Shown here: in pieces, positions 36,831 through 49,990 of the stretch | Layout of the letters: every line of letters starts with the position of its first letter | Position numbering within the stretch: position 1 is the first letter of the stretch | From: Kryptolebias marmoratus | Taxonomy: Eukaryota > Chordata > Actinopteri > Cyprinodontiformes > Rivulidae | Direction: 5' to 3' | Length of the DNA stretch: 64,000 bases | NCBI RefSeq assembly: GCF_001649575.2 | Contig: NC_051445.1 | Span: 7,152,866 to 7,216,865, forward strand | The notes under the pieces: generated by a model | The model's input: the letters and a program-made list of their open reading frames with translations, nothing else | Database searches by the model: none | What the model was told of the DNA's origin: nothing | Made by a program: the position numbers and the translations under genes

Positions 36831-38155
36831 AACTATAACTCTGTCCCTTTTCATCACAAGATGATTGTAATTTAATACTCTGATGTAAATGCATTTCTGA
36901 TGACTTTGACTTGTTCTAAAGTTTTTTTTTTTTTTGACATCTAAATCATTGTGAAAAACCCAAGACTGTTAAAAACAGATCCACACATTTAAACAGTCTA
37001 GCACACAATATGACAGCGATGGCGTCTCACAAAGCTCCAGCACCGGACTGAAACAGAGACACATCTTCTGTGAATGTGGTTAAATCCCTTCAGCCCCAGC
37101 CTCTGGAAGCAGGTCATGGTAAAAAGGGTCAGTCACAGGGTATCAGGGCTCCACCTCTTTACCTCAAGGTGAAGATGAGTCCTCAGCGTCACCTCCCATC
37201 AACACCTCTGGGGCTCATTTGTGACAAACAGCAGGCCCTTGTAGTGTCTGTCCAACAGGAGCCTCACTGGACTGCAAAATGAACTCAGACACCACAACGT
37301 TCCAGCGATGCTTATTTCCCTCCCAAAAAAGGTGCAATTTAATGCATCAGAGTCCAATTCATGATGAAACCGCTCACATTTGTTTTGAGCTCATTTTCTA
37401 AACTAGTGTAAATATGTATCAGAATCAATTAGGCCTATTAATATACAGTCCTTAGAGGATTCACATCAAAGCACACAATCCAATTAAGAGTGTTTACTGT
37501 TTAGATTGAAATGCTCAGCGTTCCGCTCTTAAACCCAATCCGCGTATCAGTAAACAGTGCTTGCCAGAGTGTCTTCACCAGTGGTTGTGTGTGGGCGTGT
37601 GTGTGTCAGCCTGCATGTTTGCATGTAAAAGTCGAGGCAGAAATAAAGAGTGACAACATATGCATATGCAGCCTGGCAGTCATTATTATGGTTTTGTGCA
37701 TTTGTTTTGCATGTTTGTATATGTTAAAAAACAAAAGTTTGACATTGCAAACACTGAAAAGTGTTTAAGAATAGGTTTACATAACATTGTTTTTTATATT
37801 TCCTTGTACTCATTTTAGGAACAAAAGAACATTTATTATTTTCATACTTTGTATTATAATTAATGTTTTGGCTGAAGATAGCTTGTGGAGAATTAGTATC
37901 ATGATGGCAAACTGTCAATACTTGAATTGAACCAAGTTACTGAAGCTTGAGGTTGTCAGAGAACACATAAAACACAGAATATAATGCGTTGCTTGCAATC
38001 TGTCCCTTTCTTCAGTGTTTTTTTAAAAAAAGTTGTAACAATTAAATGTTATGCAGCTAAAAATATAATGAAAAACGACACTGCTGGGACGGCCTCTTCA
38101 AATTCCATACTAATTAGAAAAAATGAAGATGCAGCAGCTATTGCCTGAGATACCC
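36830..38155. other. Intergenic DNA, no gene seen
   Basis: The part at 37000-37300 is less AT-rich and may hold a regulatory block. The rest is ordinary AT-rich DNA. The short frames lack support. Confidence 0.35.
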
Positions 38156-38159
38156 CAAA

Positions 38160-38640
38160 ACAAATTCCTGTCAGTGTTTTTTTAGGATTGTGGATTTCCC
38201 TTTGAACTAGCAACCTGTTCAGGGCTTACCCCACTTTTTGCACAATGACTGCTGGAGATAGGCACCAGCTCCCTGCGACTGAAAAAGCAGGTAAAAACAG
38301 TGAATGGATGGATGGATTGATGGACAGATTTTCCTTTGCATGGTGTTTGCATGCTGTTCCCCATAATCTTCCTGCAGTTGCTACTTCATACATGTGTTGT
38401 TCTGCTGATCTATCTTTCTTTCCGCTCGGTTGGTCATATTCTCATAGATATAGTGTATTTTTGTATTCAAGTTTGCATGTTTTCCCATTCAATATCTGTT
38501 TTTTGTGTACTTTGGTTTCCTCATACAGGTCAAAAACATGCATGTTAAGTTATTTTCCAACTCTAAATCATCACTAAGTGTGAGTGTTAGTGGTGGTTGT
38601 CTAGCTTGTGATGGCCCAGTGAACAATGCCAATGCCATAG
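38160..38640 (+). repeat. SINE/LINE-tail-like repeat fragments
   Basis: 38200-38325 carries GCAACCTGTTCAGGGCTTACCC, GGAGATAGGCACCAGCTCCC and a GAATGGATGGATGGA tail. 38500-38625 carries GGTTTCCTCATACAGGTCAAA, AACATGCATGTTAAGT and GTGAGTGTTAGTGGTGG. Both match parts of the repeat at 11638, in broken order. Confidence 0.6.
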
Positions 38641-38862
38641 AATCATTGAAACAAATAGTCTAATCCGGATTGTGATCTGGATCACCTCAAAAGTTTTTTT
38701 CAAATGCTTCTTATGACAACCCCAACATTTCCGGAAAATTTGATCAAAATCTGTTCATTATTTTTTTTACATTATTTTGCAACCAGAAAAACAAACAAAC
38801 TGACCAACACAACATCCATAACCTCCTTGGTGGAGGTAAAAATGCTCACAAAAAAGGTCTCT
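38640..38862 (+). repeat. RTE-like LINE 3' tail
   Basis: TGTGATCTGGATCACCTC, GGAAAATTTGATCAAAATC, AACAAACAAACTGACCAAC and the terminal hairpin ACCTCCTTGGTGGAGGT are the usual 3' end of a teleost non-LTR element. The class is assigned from memory. Confidence 0.6.
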
Positions 38863-40920
38863 GTCTGCCCAGTCGCTTAGAAGCTGCTGTTCCCATATCC
38901 CTCATGCATTCCCACAAGACATTTGATCCATGTGTTTGTGAGATAGGCCAGATGGTGACAGCAATTCCTTTTGGACAAAAACATCAGTGATGAATACTGT
39001 AATTGGTCATAGCGGTGTCACCATTTTAACACTTAATACATCAAGTAAACCAGGGTACAATCCTAATTATGGAACATGCCATCTGCACAAATCCTTAAAA
39101 CACAATTCTGATGCAGGCAAGGTTTATGGATGGCTCTAATGTTTGACTCTGCAGAAGATATGGTGACGTCATGAAATCGAGTCAGTGGGGAGGAAGTTAG
39201 TTAAACTTGGATCAGCTTTGAATGCTTCATAAATGCAAAGCCAGAGGCAAGCATTAGCTGGCTGTGACAGACTGTGATTCAGCCATATGCCTGCTGGTGA
39301 TGCCAGTTCTGATCCATTCCACATTCCGCCCTGAAATCACAGCCATTCTGTGAATATTTTACATTGAGGCATCACCAAAATTGTAATGTAATGGAAAGAA
39401 AAAAGGTGGTGAGGAGAATCCAGGGTGAAAGGAGGACACAAATCCAGGACTAAACAGGCAGGACGTACGTAGATATCAGAGCTACAAACCTGCCACCAAA
39501 ATGGTAACGAAACCAAGACCAAACCTAAACAAATGATGATTTTATTACATAAACATAAAGATGTAAAATCAATCCCAAACCAACAGCCTATGACAAACAG
39601 GACTTGAAAGAAGAGATAGTGCTGAAACTGACAGAAAGCTCTTATTCTGTGATGGTTGATCCAAGGATTAAAGCCATGCCTTAATTCCTCCATCTTCTCA
39701 ATCCCCTAAAAACCTGACAAACATTTATTTCACTTTCTCCCCAAAAAATAAAAAAAAGCTGCAATTTTCCTTGAAGGAAGCATTACATCTTTAGGCTCCT
39801 GTTAACCTGAGACAAGGAGACTGCATTTAATGTAAAAGGTGGTCTGTGTGGTAATTGGCCCGTGCCACATTAATGAGAACTGGACAGCTGCTGTAGAGGG
39901 CTCCACATTGACTGAATTGATTGTATCAAGAGTAAAACACCTCCAGAATAGGACACTCACATTTTAATACCTCCTGTCTTCTTCAGAAGTTGGCAGTCAG
40001 GTATCAGCTGGTGTCTTTCATGCTGCAAGAAAACCGTTATTCCTAACAAGCTTCACTGATTCACTTATTATACGAAATTAGATGTTTTCAACCGAGAGGC
40101 TCTCTGTAGGAAATGGAATATGATTTTGTACGTCTTCTGAGAATGCTTAACATGGTTGCCATTGTTACAAAAATAGCTATTCAAATTTTTCTGTTCTCCA
40201 TCACAGCTTTGTGCCGGTTTCTCACATAGCTGCTGTGTGGCAGGAAGGAGAGATGATATGATGGAGGATGGGAATGTGTAGAGGGGGGGTTTCACTGTTC
40301 TCCATATGTTGTGTCATTTGGGGGTATGCTGGTGTCTGTGTATGCTTGGCAGGTCTTGGCTTCTTTCCTCTGTTCATGGTGTTTGTGCAGCCCTCTTTGT
40401 CTGTCAGCACCCACCTGTCCCTCCACTTTTAGATCTGGCACAGAAAGTCCCTGTTTCTTAGTTTCTGGACATGGAAAAAACTAAAACAAAACAAACAACT
40501 ATGAAGCAGATAATAAAAAAATAATTTAAAGGATTTTCTAACAATAAGAACTATCAAACTGGACAGGTTTCGAGAAAGTATAATGGTTGACACCACAGAA
40601 CATCTGAGACAGAAGTATAAAATGACTGCTTACCAATAACATGGATGTTTGGCAAAAAATGTTTTCCTGCTGCAGTTGCATCATTCATCTTCATTCATTA
40701 AATTAAAATTCAGAACAGAATTTAGAATCTGATTTCTGATTTACAAAGCTTTTAACAACCAGGTTCTGTTTTCTTTTACAATCTTATTGTTGCATATTTT
40801 CCCAACAGAGAACTTCGCTCTCAGACTGAATGTTAGTATACGAAGAATGAAATGACTGTAACTGAATTTGAATCTGGATTGTATTGGATTTTTGATTTGG
40901 ACTGGTGTTTTATTTGGTGA
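38863..40920. other. Intergenic DNA, no gene seen
   Basis: Mixed unique sequence with less AT-rich patches near 39120-39310 and 39840-39910. No exon with splice signals and family resemblance was found. Confidence 0.35.
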
Positions 40921-40924
40921 GATG

Positions 40925-41105
40925 ACTTTAGCTGTGAATTAGAGGACCATAGTAATTCAGTGATCAGTGCCGCAATCTTAAAGTGATGGGTTCAAGCTCA
41001 GGTTGCGTCAGGAAGGGCATCTGACATAAAACAATTGCCAGTTCGCTCGCTGCAGGGACCCCCGCTGAGGGGAGCAGCTGAAAGAAAAACAAAACAAAAC
41101 AAAAC
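40925..41105 (+). repeat. tRNA-derived-SINE-like element
   Basis: A degraded B box (GGGTTCAAGCTC), the body GCGTCAGGAAGGGCATCTGAC, GGACCCCCGCTGAGGGGAGC and an (AAAAC)n tail at 41086-41105 fit a common fish SINE. Confidence 0.65.
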
Positions 41106-44100
41106 AACTTTTGTTGTAATTGGTGATATGTAAATAAACTGAATTGAATAGAATTTGTTAGTTTTGATGAGAAAAGCATTTTTAAAAATTGTTTTTCTAA
41201 AAGTTTTCCAAAGTGTAGACTTGTTAAAACTCAGCTTTAAGTATATTTTGTGTACTTGACAAACTGAGACAATGAGAAGCAATGACACAGCAGCCTACTT
41301 TCCACAATTGTAAATGTGGCTTTGTGCACTGGAAACCACAAGAACACTGGAGGCAACTTTTTTTTTTTTTGCATTTGGCTCCTTTTGTTCTGAGTTTGTT
41401 GCCATGAAACTTTAATTGTGTGCTGCAAAGATTAATAGTTGAGATGAAGTGGTAAACTGGGATTAAAAACAGAGAGGTACAATTGTTTTGGAAGAATCTT
41501 GTCATTGTCTGTCTTCATATCTACCACAGTGAGGCTGCAGCCCAGAAAATGTCCTAAAAGTGTCTCATAAACAAAAAAAACAACAATAGGAAACAAAGAA
41601 AACAGCAGGTTTTCAACAGATAAAAATGATTACACTTCTAAGTAGTCATAAGTCATAGCTGAGAGTAATGACATCTGTAAAGTTCTGTAGTGTTTGAATC
41701 TTTTCCCAACAGTAGCACAAAAAAGAAAAGTGTAAAATTATTTTCATAAAATGCATAAAAAAGGATGTTTTAAGTTCCATTATAACAGTTCCAAACACAA
41801 GATCTTTCATTCTTCTCACTTGGCAACATGCAGCTCTATATCTCTTTCTTGAATCACAGCTGCATCTTGTCAGTGTTTATGTGATGCTAAGAAGAGAGTT
41901 ACATGAGCTGCAAGATCTCTTTAACACTTTGACTTCTAATAAAACATTTAAAAACGCAATAAATATTTCACAGACAACAGAAAGAAAGTTCTACTTTTTC
42001 TACAGTTAAAATAAAATGCTTAGTTAAGGTCAAACACAGCTTCTGTAGTAATATTGCTGCATTTGTCATTCCTTCCTCGTATGGTGCAAGAAACGGATCT
42101 GTCGACCATCTGGAGACCAACCATGAAACTTTTCGCAGGAAGTTCAGCACCCCACAGAAAAGGCTTCCACCCTGCAGTCAACATTCATTTGGATGTGCTG
42201 AATAACACAGATTTGGGATATTTAATTGGCTGGCATTCATGTGGTTAAAGGAGACAGTACTGCGAATACAGCTGAATTCTACTCCAAGAACGATCTTCAC
42301 AGATTTACTTATCTGTGCTGAACAAAAAGTCAGTGCATCTGTGAGACCGGCACTGAATGGACTGATGTTCACAAAACAAAACTACAGACACAAACAAACA
42401 ACAACAACAAAAAACAAAATTATAATGGGCTGATTGACAGGTCAAACAAGACAGGAAGTTTCAAACGTGCTGCATGCTTGGGGTTGGACAGACCATACAT
42501 TATGGATGAATTATACATTTGACTTTTTGCCGCCTTTGAGCTCAGTTCTATCCCCACCTTGGCATAATATCTACTGTCTGAGGGTCGAGGAGCTTCCCTC
42601 CAGGTGAGGCAGCGAGTGCAAGGTCAACCACAGTGTGTGACTCACAGCCAGCTGGGGTAAGCTGCTCATGAGGGGGGATCTAAACAAAGGAAGCTCTAAT
42701 TCCCGGAAGCCTCAGTTGCAAAAGCTCTGCATGCTGAAAAGGATGAATTTGGTAATGTTTTATGACAACAACCAATACAACCTTCCACAAGTGACGATCT
42801 GGTTAAATAATAGGGGTTACAATTTAGAGTGCTGCATTATGATTATAAAACAAATATCAATGCATCTCAACTATCTGCTAATATCAGGTTTGTGAATAAA
42901 CACCAGGAGGCAGCTGGTGAGCTTATGATGTTTATCCAAAACACTGTTAAACTGGAATACAGAAACAGAAATCCATGTACAAAGTTGAACAGTTGTGCCT
43001 TATTTTATGGAAATAAACACTGATTTATATATTTTCATGTTTTATAAAAAGTGCATAATAACATATGTCAATAAACCCTATTAATCATAGGCTGCTGACC
43101 AACAGTTAGCATAGATGATTGTAGAAAAGCTACTGCGATTAGCATTGTGTTTATGATTGTGAATTTATACACAAATCAAAAGTTTTAAACTGAAGACACA
43201 CTGAAGACTGAAGACAGTCACGTTATAACTTACAGATATATGTTCTGCCGGGTTCAGACATTTGAAAAATAATTTAGAATATTACTTGTTTGCAATATCA
43301 TGCATCTAAGATAGATGACAAATTCCACCCCTGTTTAAAAAAAAAAATTCTAATTTTAGCATTGATGAGTTGTGCTGCCTTCTGGAGGCATTTAGAGTCT
43401 TTGCTCATTTGTTTCCAACCTTTAGTCTCGTTTTACTAAAATGTACCTTTAATATCAAACAGACTTATGTGATATTTGGAACAGCACATGAACACAGTTG
43501 AGCAATCAAAAAGCAAAAAAAGAAAACACAATAATTACAATTCAAATGTCTCAAACATAAAACTTTATTATAATTCACCCACATGTCTCTCATTTGTTAT
43601 CAGATTATTTGTTGAATCAAACTGATTGAGACTTGAAAAACAAAACCCTTTCAGAATAAAAAAAGCACTTCAGATCAGCATTGCTCACCACAAGCCTGTA
43701 TTTGTAGAAACAAACAACAAAAAAAGAGACTAGGAGACACACTTATAAAAATTCACAGCAGACAAAAAGAAAGTCCACCTACCTTGATTGCAGACTGAAC
43801 GCCATGATGCCTTAAAGTGGAGCCCAATCACAGCTGCCACTTTGCCAGTCACTGTATGATAAAGCATTTCAAGTTAGCACCAAATAAAAAAAGAACTGTC
43901 AATTGCCCTTAATCATTCACCTGTACAGCTCTTTATTCAGCAAAGTGAAATTGCTCTGGGTTGTTTGAATGAACAGAAGATGAGAGGGGTTTTTTTTGTG
44001 CCAGAACTCAGCTTGGAACAAGAGAGACTTGAGAAAAACATAACTGATCATTTTTGTTTTACTGTCTCCTTTCAAATATTACTTTTCTAATACATTACTG

Positions 44101-44680
44101 AATGTTGAAAATGATGGAAATAGAGATTGCTTTGTTGTCAGCACACAACAGGCATTTCTGATTTTTTTTAAATCATTGTTTTGAATGACACGTAAACAAT
44201 AAACTCTAACAGTACATAAATAAAACTTTTTTTTGAAGGGAAAACAATTTGTCAGATTTTCAGTTCACAAAATAAATCTAGGCAACATTAATTTTATGCT
44301 AAACTCAAGATCAGTGACTTACATGTATGCTAAAGATACACAATATGCTACAACAAAAGCCGGTATGTAAAAATATTCCCATTTACTTTAAGCTGAATGA
44401 GAAAGTCTGCCCACTCGTAGCCCATTGCCGTCCTTTTGAGGTTTGTAATTAATCATCTGGAACAACAACAACAACAAAAAGGAAAAAAATCCTACACAAT
44501 GCAGGCATACAAATTAGTGTTGGTGTCTAGACTCCAAAAAGACTTAGTATCAGAGCAGAGAGTGAGGAGATGAACTAAACAGCATGGAGAACTCTGCATC
44601 TGGCTCACAGTGTAACATACTGCCTTCTTCTGATAGGTGTTAATATATCCTGCTAACCTGGTTTTTTATTTTGATTAGAT
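41106..44680. other. Gene-poor AT-rich DNA
   Basis: I see no gene here. The part 42430-42700 is less AT-rich and could be a conserved element. The other open frames are short, overlap on both strands and lack support. Confidence 0.35.
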
Positions 44681-44682
44681 AT

Positions 44683-44900
44683 GCTTTAAAGGAATAGTCT
44701 GGTCATTTCTGAAGGGATGTTCTGGTATATAGTTATCAATAGTTAGTGCATTTTCAGCTATGACATGAGTCATAAGGCACAGTGTATGGAAATGGAGGCA
44801 AAAGTCTAAGGTAGGCTAATTGTTAGCCAAACAAGAGCTTGTTTATATTAGTTTTTAAGCACAAACAACAGTTTGTCAGAAATGATATACTGCTGTAAAA
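44683..44900 (+). repeat. Repeat family B, copy 2
   Basis: It starts AGGAATAGTCTGGTCATTTCTG and includes GACATGAGTCATAAGGCAC, then GCTTGTTTATATTAG, which parallels the copy in CSF3R intron 1. Confidence 0.6.
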
Positions 44901-44914
44901 TAACACAAAACACT

Positions 44915-44932
44915 GTTGTTGTTGTTGTTGTT
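44915..44932. repeat. (GTT)6 microsatellite
   Basis: A short trinucleotide run just after the family B copy. Confidence 0.9.
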
Positions 44933-45329
44933 ACTACTGTATTTGTGATGTAACAAGGCATCTTAAAATGAAAACGTTAAATTTGATTTCATTTTAAGCC
45001 ACAAATCTAGCACATTTAGACTTTCAATAAACTACAGCATGTTTTGCATCACAGTTTAGGGATTTTGCTAAAACTGTTGGAATCCTCATGAGGATTTCTT
45101 ACTAACAAAAGAGAGAAACTACCCTAAATTAATACAAAAAAAAGTGAGCGCAAAAATATTACAGCAATCCATACAGCTGTTGCTGAGACGTCAGTCTGGA
45201 TGAAAGTGTTTGGCAGATTAGCAGTGAAGCAACTAAGTGAATAATCTTTTAATATCAGTGCTGAAAATTATTCTATGCACTTGTTTACGCAGCATCGTTT
45301 CCATCCTCATCTGTCTTTTAAAGTGATGA

Positions 45330-46010
45330 GCTGTCGTTTGAGAATTTAGTGGTTTTGATGTTCCTTTTCTGGGTTACAGACTGGGTTTGACAGCGTTCCA
45401 CACTCCTCTCTTTAAGATGCTGTGAGCATTTGTATTTCATTAACAAGTGAATTACGAACTCCAGTCTAATTCAAACAACCGTGGAACCCAGCCGCCTGAA
45501 GATTTACTCCGAGGAGTGAAGGAAAGGTGTTTAGTTCCCAGAGATCAGTAGAGAAAAGCCAGCTGGAGAAAAGGGAACCTGTGACACCGGCTTCAAGTGG
45601 AGTTAATGCTGAATATTTCAGCCGGTCTTTTTTACACCGAAGAGCGGGGGTTCCCCAGGGAGCGCTGTGATGTGCTCTGATTCAGAATGGCGACTCCTGC
45701 ACTTTCACATCAATGGAGGTTTGAGAGGTATTGATTTGAGGAGGAATCAATCTTCCTGATAGAGTGCGTTAGTGTTTTATTCATCACTTCATCTGTCAGT
45801 CTATTTATCCAGACACGTATCCGCTTATCAAAGGTTTTCCTCTGTCACTAATTGAAATCATCTTTAATTTTTCATTTGCCACCGCCGTTCTTGCCTAGTG
45901 ACCCCGCTGATCAAGCAGGTGTAACACAGGCATGTGATAACCTTTGCCAAGCTCTGGCTTCTTCAGTCAGAGCCTCCTACAGCGGCTGAATATAATATTA
46001 AAAATTGACT
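45330..46010. promoter_or_regulatory. Candidate conserved non-coding block
   Basis: Unique, comparatively GC-rich sequence with homeobox-type ATTA sites amid mixed sequence, and no repeat or coding signal. It lies between a 27-bp direct repeat at 45142 and the rearranged patch at 46027. Conservation is untested. Confidence 0.25.
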
Positions 46011-46026
46011 AAAATTTAGCTCCTCG

Positions 46027-46089
46027 ACAGAAAACAATTATAAGTGAGCGCAAAAATATTACAGCAATATTACAGAAAACAATTATAAG
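46027..46089. repeat. 18-bp direct repeats around a copied 27-bp segment
   Basis: ACAGAAAACAATTATAAG occurs at 46027-46044 and 46072-46089. The intervening bases, with the two bases before them, repeat 27 bp found at 45142-45168 (AAGTGAGCGCAAAAATATTA and seven more). Confidence 0.85.
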
Positions 46090-46099
46090 CATTATTTCA

Positions 46100-47160
46100 A
46101 ACTTACTTTTGAAATAACTGGGAATTGCGTAAAATCTGAATTAAAACAGAATACAATGCTTTGCAAACTCATAAACCCATATTTTATTCACACTGTAACT
46201 AAGTAAACATATCAAATGTTTAAACTAAGTTTAAACTATAGTGTTTCTTTGAGAAAAATTAAGGTAAGTTTTGAATTTTGTGACAGCAACACATCTAAAA
46301 GAAGGCTGAATGGGGCAACAAAAAGCTATAAAAGTAAGTGGTATGAATAAGAAACAGCTGGAGAGGCATTTTGTAACTCATTAGGTTAAGTGGCAAAGGT
46401 CAGTAAGAGAATCTGGTGAAATCTCTGCGTGCAAAGGACAAGGCCAAAAGTCAGTACTGGATGCTTGTGATCTTCAGGCCCTCAGGAGGCACCGCATTTA
46501 AAACAGGTCTGATTGTGTTCTGGACATCACTGCACCGGCTCAGGAACACTTCCACAAATCACTGTCTGTAAACACAGTTCACTGCGACATCCACAAATGG
46601 ACGTTAAAGCTCTATCATGTAAAGAAGAAGCTTAATGTTAACATCATCCAGAAATGCTGCTGTCTTCTTTTAAAATAAAGTGGAAAACTTCTGTGGTCAG
46701 AAGAATCTAAATTTGATATTCTTCTTGGAAACCACAGACACATCCTACGTACTAAAGAGGAAAGGGACTATCCAGCTTGTTATCAGCACACAGATCAAAA
46801 CCCTGCCTCTCTGATGGTATGGGGGAGCATTAGTGCATTTATGGCATGGCATAGAAGGTCTTGCATATTTTAGCAAGACAATGCTAAACAAAAGACTACA
46901 TCCATTACAACATATTAGTCCTGTCTACAGTGGAAAACATGGTCCTTTCCCTCAATTGTTGAGATATATTGCTGCTGTTAAGTTCAAAATTGCCTCATTA
47001 CCTTAATTTCCTAATTTTAACATCTAATATATTTACAATAATCCACTGTGAATAGAATACAGGTTTATGACTTTAGCAAATCATTGCTTTTTTATTTCTT
47101 ATTTTTCATTTTATTTACATTTTACTCAGAGTCAGGGCTTTTATGGAATTGAGGCTGCTT
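46100..47160 (+). mobile_element. Decayed Tc1/mariner-like element
   Basis: The left part has AAACTCATAAACCCATATTT, and CATATCAAATGTTTAAACT follows. The transposase remnant on the plus strand includes GGTGAAATCTCTGCG, AAAGGACAAGGCC, GGATGCTTGTGATCTTCAGG and GCTCAGGAACACTTCCA. The right end is GGGCTTTTATGGAATTGAGG. Frames are broken throughout. Confidence 0.75.
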
Positions 47161-47929
47161 TTAAACAGACTGGATCTGTAGGTTTTCATGAGCTTGATAG
47201 TCTAACACATTGACTGAAACATGAAAGATTTTATTACCGGCTGATTTATCCCTTTCAGCCAAACAAATTTACCAAATTAGCAAATAAATTTGACTTTGAA
47301 TGAAGTCACATTCCCAGTAAGAGACATCTGACATCACTGTTTGGCTCACAAGCAATTAGAACCTCAAATTAGTCACAGTGTTAAGGTATAATTTGAAAAA
47401 ATAATTTATTCCTAACTTACTGCCAACTTATTTGACACAGGCGAGTGTCAAGTGTTCTGATCCAACTAACCCCTGCTCTGAACCTCCAAAACACTAATAG
47501 TATGCAAATGATTTTTGACCTGGGTATAATTTACAGGCCATGATACATACATATTCATAGTCTCCTGCACTTTAGGGTCTGAGATTTTCTAATAAAATAA
47601 AGTGACCGTAGTTTATTTGCATGCCTGGCTGTTTGTTAGGTGATATCTAGTTTTAAATTCTTATTTGGTATGAAAGCACAACTTCTCATTCACATTTTTT
47701 CTGCTCAGTGATGCCACAGTAATCTACAAACAAATGACCCATGAGCCAAAACCCAAACCATATGAATGTGGGTAAATAAATGTCATGAATGAAATAACTT
47801 TTTGATTTGTCTCACATCAGACAGGAAAACTAAACACACAACAATAGAGACAAATTGTTAGATGTAATTTGGACTCAAGGGGTGTTTGCACAGACAGTCA
47901 GACATATCTTTCAAGTGGACTCAGAGAAA

Positions 47930-48175
47930 GCTCCGTTTCAAAAGAGGATTATTTATTGATGTAGCGTATTGTCACCTGCTGCACTCTGCCTTCTGCGCTC
48001 GTGGGAGCAGCGACTCTTTCATGTGACTGAATGCAAAGTGAAACGTTGATTAGAAGCCAAGGCATTTAGCAATCAAAAAGGAAATTACTTTTCCTGTGAA
48101 TGGATTGCATATCAGGATCAATTAATGCTGCAGTGTCTTAATTAACTCTCTGCAGATGAGAAATGAATAACTGCT
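47930..48175. promoter_or_regulatory. Candidate conserved non-coding block
   Basis: Unique sequence with several ATTA/TAAT and E-box motifs (CACCTG near 47970) and no repeat content. It sits between two repeat-rich stretches. Regulatory function is inference. Confidence 0.22.
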
Positions 48176-48239
48176 GCAAGGGGAGAGGGACCTGGCACAT
48201 ACAACGTCCAGTTCTGTGGGTGGAGAGCCGATACGGGTT

Positions 48240-48490
48240 AAAGCATCATTATTCCCCACTGCCAAAAGGCAGGGGCCGATGTGTGTGTGTTACCAAAACA
48301 TCTTATGCACTACTGGAATTGCTACTGAATTTAATGAAACTTGCAGGAAATAATCATCGGATGTATATCTACAACTGATTAACGTTTGGAGCCAACCCAA
48401 ATCAAGATGGCTGCCACAGCTAAACATAAAAATGTCTGAAATTCAGTAAATTTCACAGATCAATTTATGTGTGATTGTAGCTGAACCGTT
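48240..48490 (+). repeat. Repeat family A, copy 6 (monomer)
   Basis: CCACTGCCAAAAGGCAGGGG leads into AACATCTTATGCACTACTGG, AATAATCATCGGATGTATAT, GTTTGGAGCCAACCC and CAAGATGGCTGCCACAGC, matching the dimer at 4929. Confidence 0.7.
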
Positions 48491-48779
48491 CAGAAATGGA
48501 AAACAAAAAACAATCATAAATTGTGGAACACTGAAGAAACTAAGTTAAACTAGTGTACACAAGAATTATAAGTGTAAATGTGTCTTCTTCTGCTTAGCAG
48601 ATACAAAATGGTACATAAGATTTGATCTGAAAAATGTGTTCAGTTTGTAAGATGTGAATTCTGCCAGATGGCACATGTTGTAAGTGTCATTGTTGCTTTT
48701 TACATTTACACGCTGTGCTTCTCTTTGCTCTTATCAGATTTCTTTAAGAGCCCTTCTTTACACACTATGAAGCCACACC

Positions 48780-49115
48780 CAAACAAAGTGAGACAAACGC
48801 GGACTAAAATCAGGTTTCTGTTTTCCCTCCTGATTCTGCCTCTGGGACAACAAGCAGTGACCCAGTCGCATCAGTAATGCATCCAGGGCTCCTGCTGCTG
48901 AGCCGATGCTCCCTCTGCCCACCTGCTCACAGCGCGCTCTCCAGAGGAAGGCCTCCCATTGACTCTGCGCACGCACCTCCATGATTTATGAGCCATCTGT
49001 CTCTTCCGATGTTCCTGTCGCCTAAGACAGGATGTTCCCGGCTGGCACACTACATCGCTCTGCGTGGGCACTGCCTCGGTATGCCAAGGTCCACTGTAAT
49101 TAAATTAAAGCCAGT
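48780..49115. promoter_or_regulatory. Candidate conserved non-coding block
   Basis: The least AT-rich part of the right half (for example CACCTGCTCACAGCGCGC). It is unique, without frame conservation that would suggest an exon. A long poly(T) tract follows at about 49190-49214. Confidence 0.25.
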
Positions 49116-49304
49116 GGGAGCAGAGTGGTACCCAAACAGCAAAAAAAGAAAAGAAAAAAGCCAGAGCATGAATGATATGAAAGTAAAGCTTTTTTTTTTT
49201 TTTTTTTTTTTTGTTTGGCACATTCAAGGGATGATAACACTAACATCAACAGTTCATTTTTTTCTGAATGTTGAAAAAAGGGACAACTAGAGAAACTGGA
49301 TTTT

Positions 49305-49990
49305 CTGCAAAAAGACTAGCTAAAACAGTTAAAAGCTAAGAGTAGGAAAATGGTAGCTAAAAACTAACAGCAGCAAATACCTAGCTCAAAGCTAAAGGTT
49401 GCAAAAGAACACATAAACAAGGAAAGTATGCTGAAGCAGATTTTAAAGAGAACAAGGTTGTTGAAAGATTTTAAGAAATATCAAAGTATAGCTATGGTGA
49501 AAATATTCCAAAATAAAGATATAAAAAATATAAAAGTTACAAAACCCAAATGTCATAGCACCCATTTCCTTTCATGGAAATTCAGGTATTCATGTTTTTC
49601 TTTAAGAGGATAAGAAACACATTAGCATGCACAGCAAAATATCTAAAAACAAAACAAAATCTCCTGAGAAAGTATAAACTGTCACACCAGCACTAGTAAC
49701 TCAGAACTTGTCAGAACTTTTCCAGAAGTGACCGTTTTTTTTTTTAATCTTCTCAGACTTTCACACTGATTTCACTCAAGAATGACTCAACTACAAAAGT
49801 AGCTAAAGGTGTGTTAAATTATTTATTTCCCAGGGTGCACAAGTTAAAGAAGTATTCAAGAAGTCTATGGGAATGAATCCCTTTGTGGCATCATCATTTT
49901 TTAGAAATTTAGTGATACGAGCTGTACAGGACTATCCTCATATGGAGAAAGTGTTTGTTGGAGCGGAATCAAGCTAAATATATGTAACAT
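49305..49990. repeat. AGCTAAAA-rich degenerate repeat
   Basis: GCTAAAAC, AAAGCTAAG, GTAGCTAAAAAC, CTAGCTCAAAGCTAAAGG and similar words recur in the first 120 bp. The flank to 49990 resembles the body of a dispersed fish repeat. Boundaries are approximate. Confidence 0.4.
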
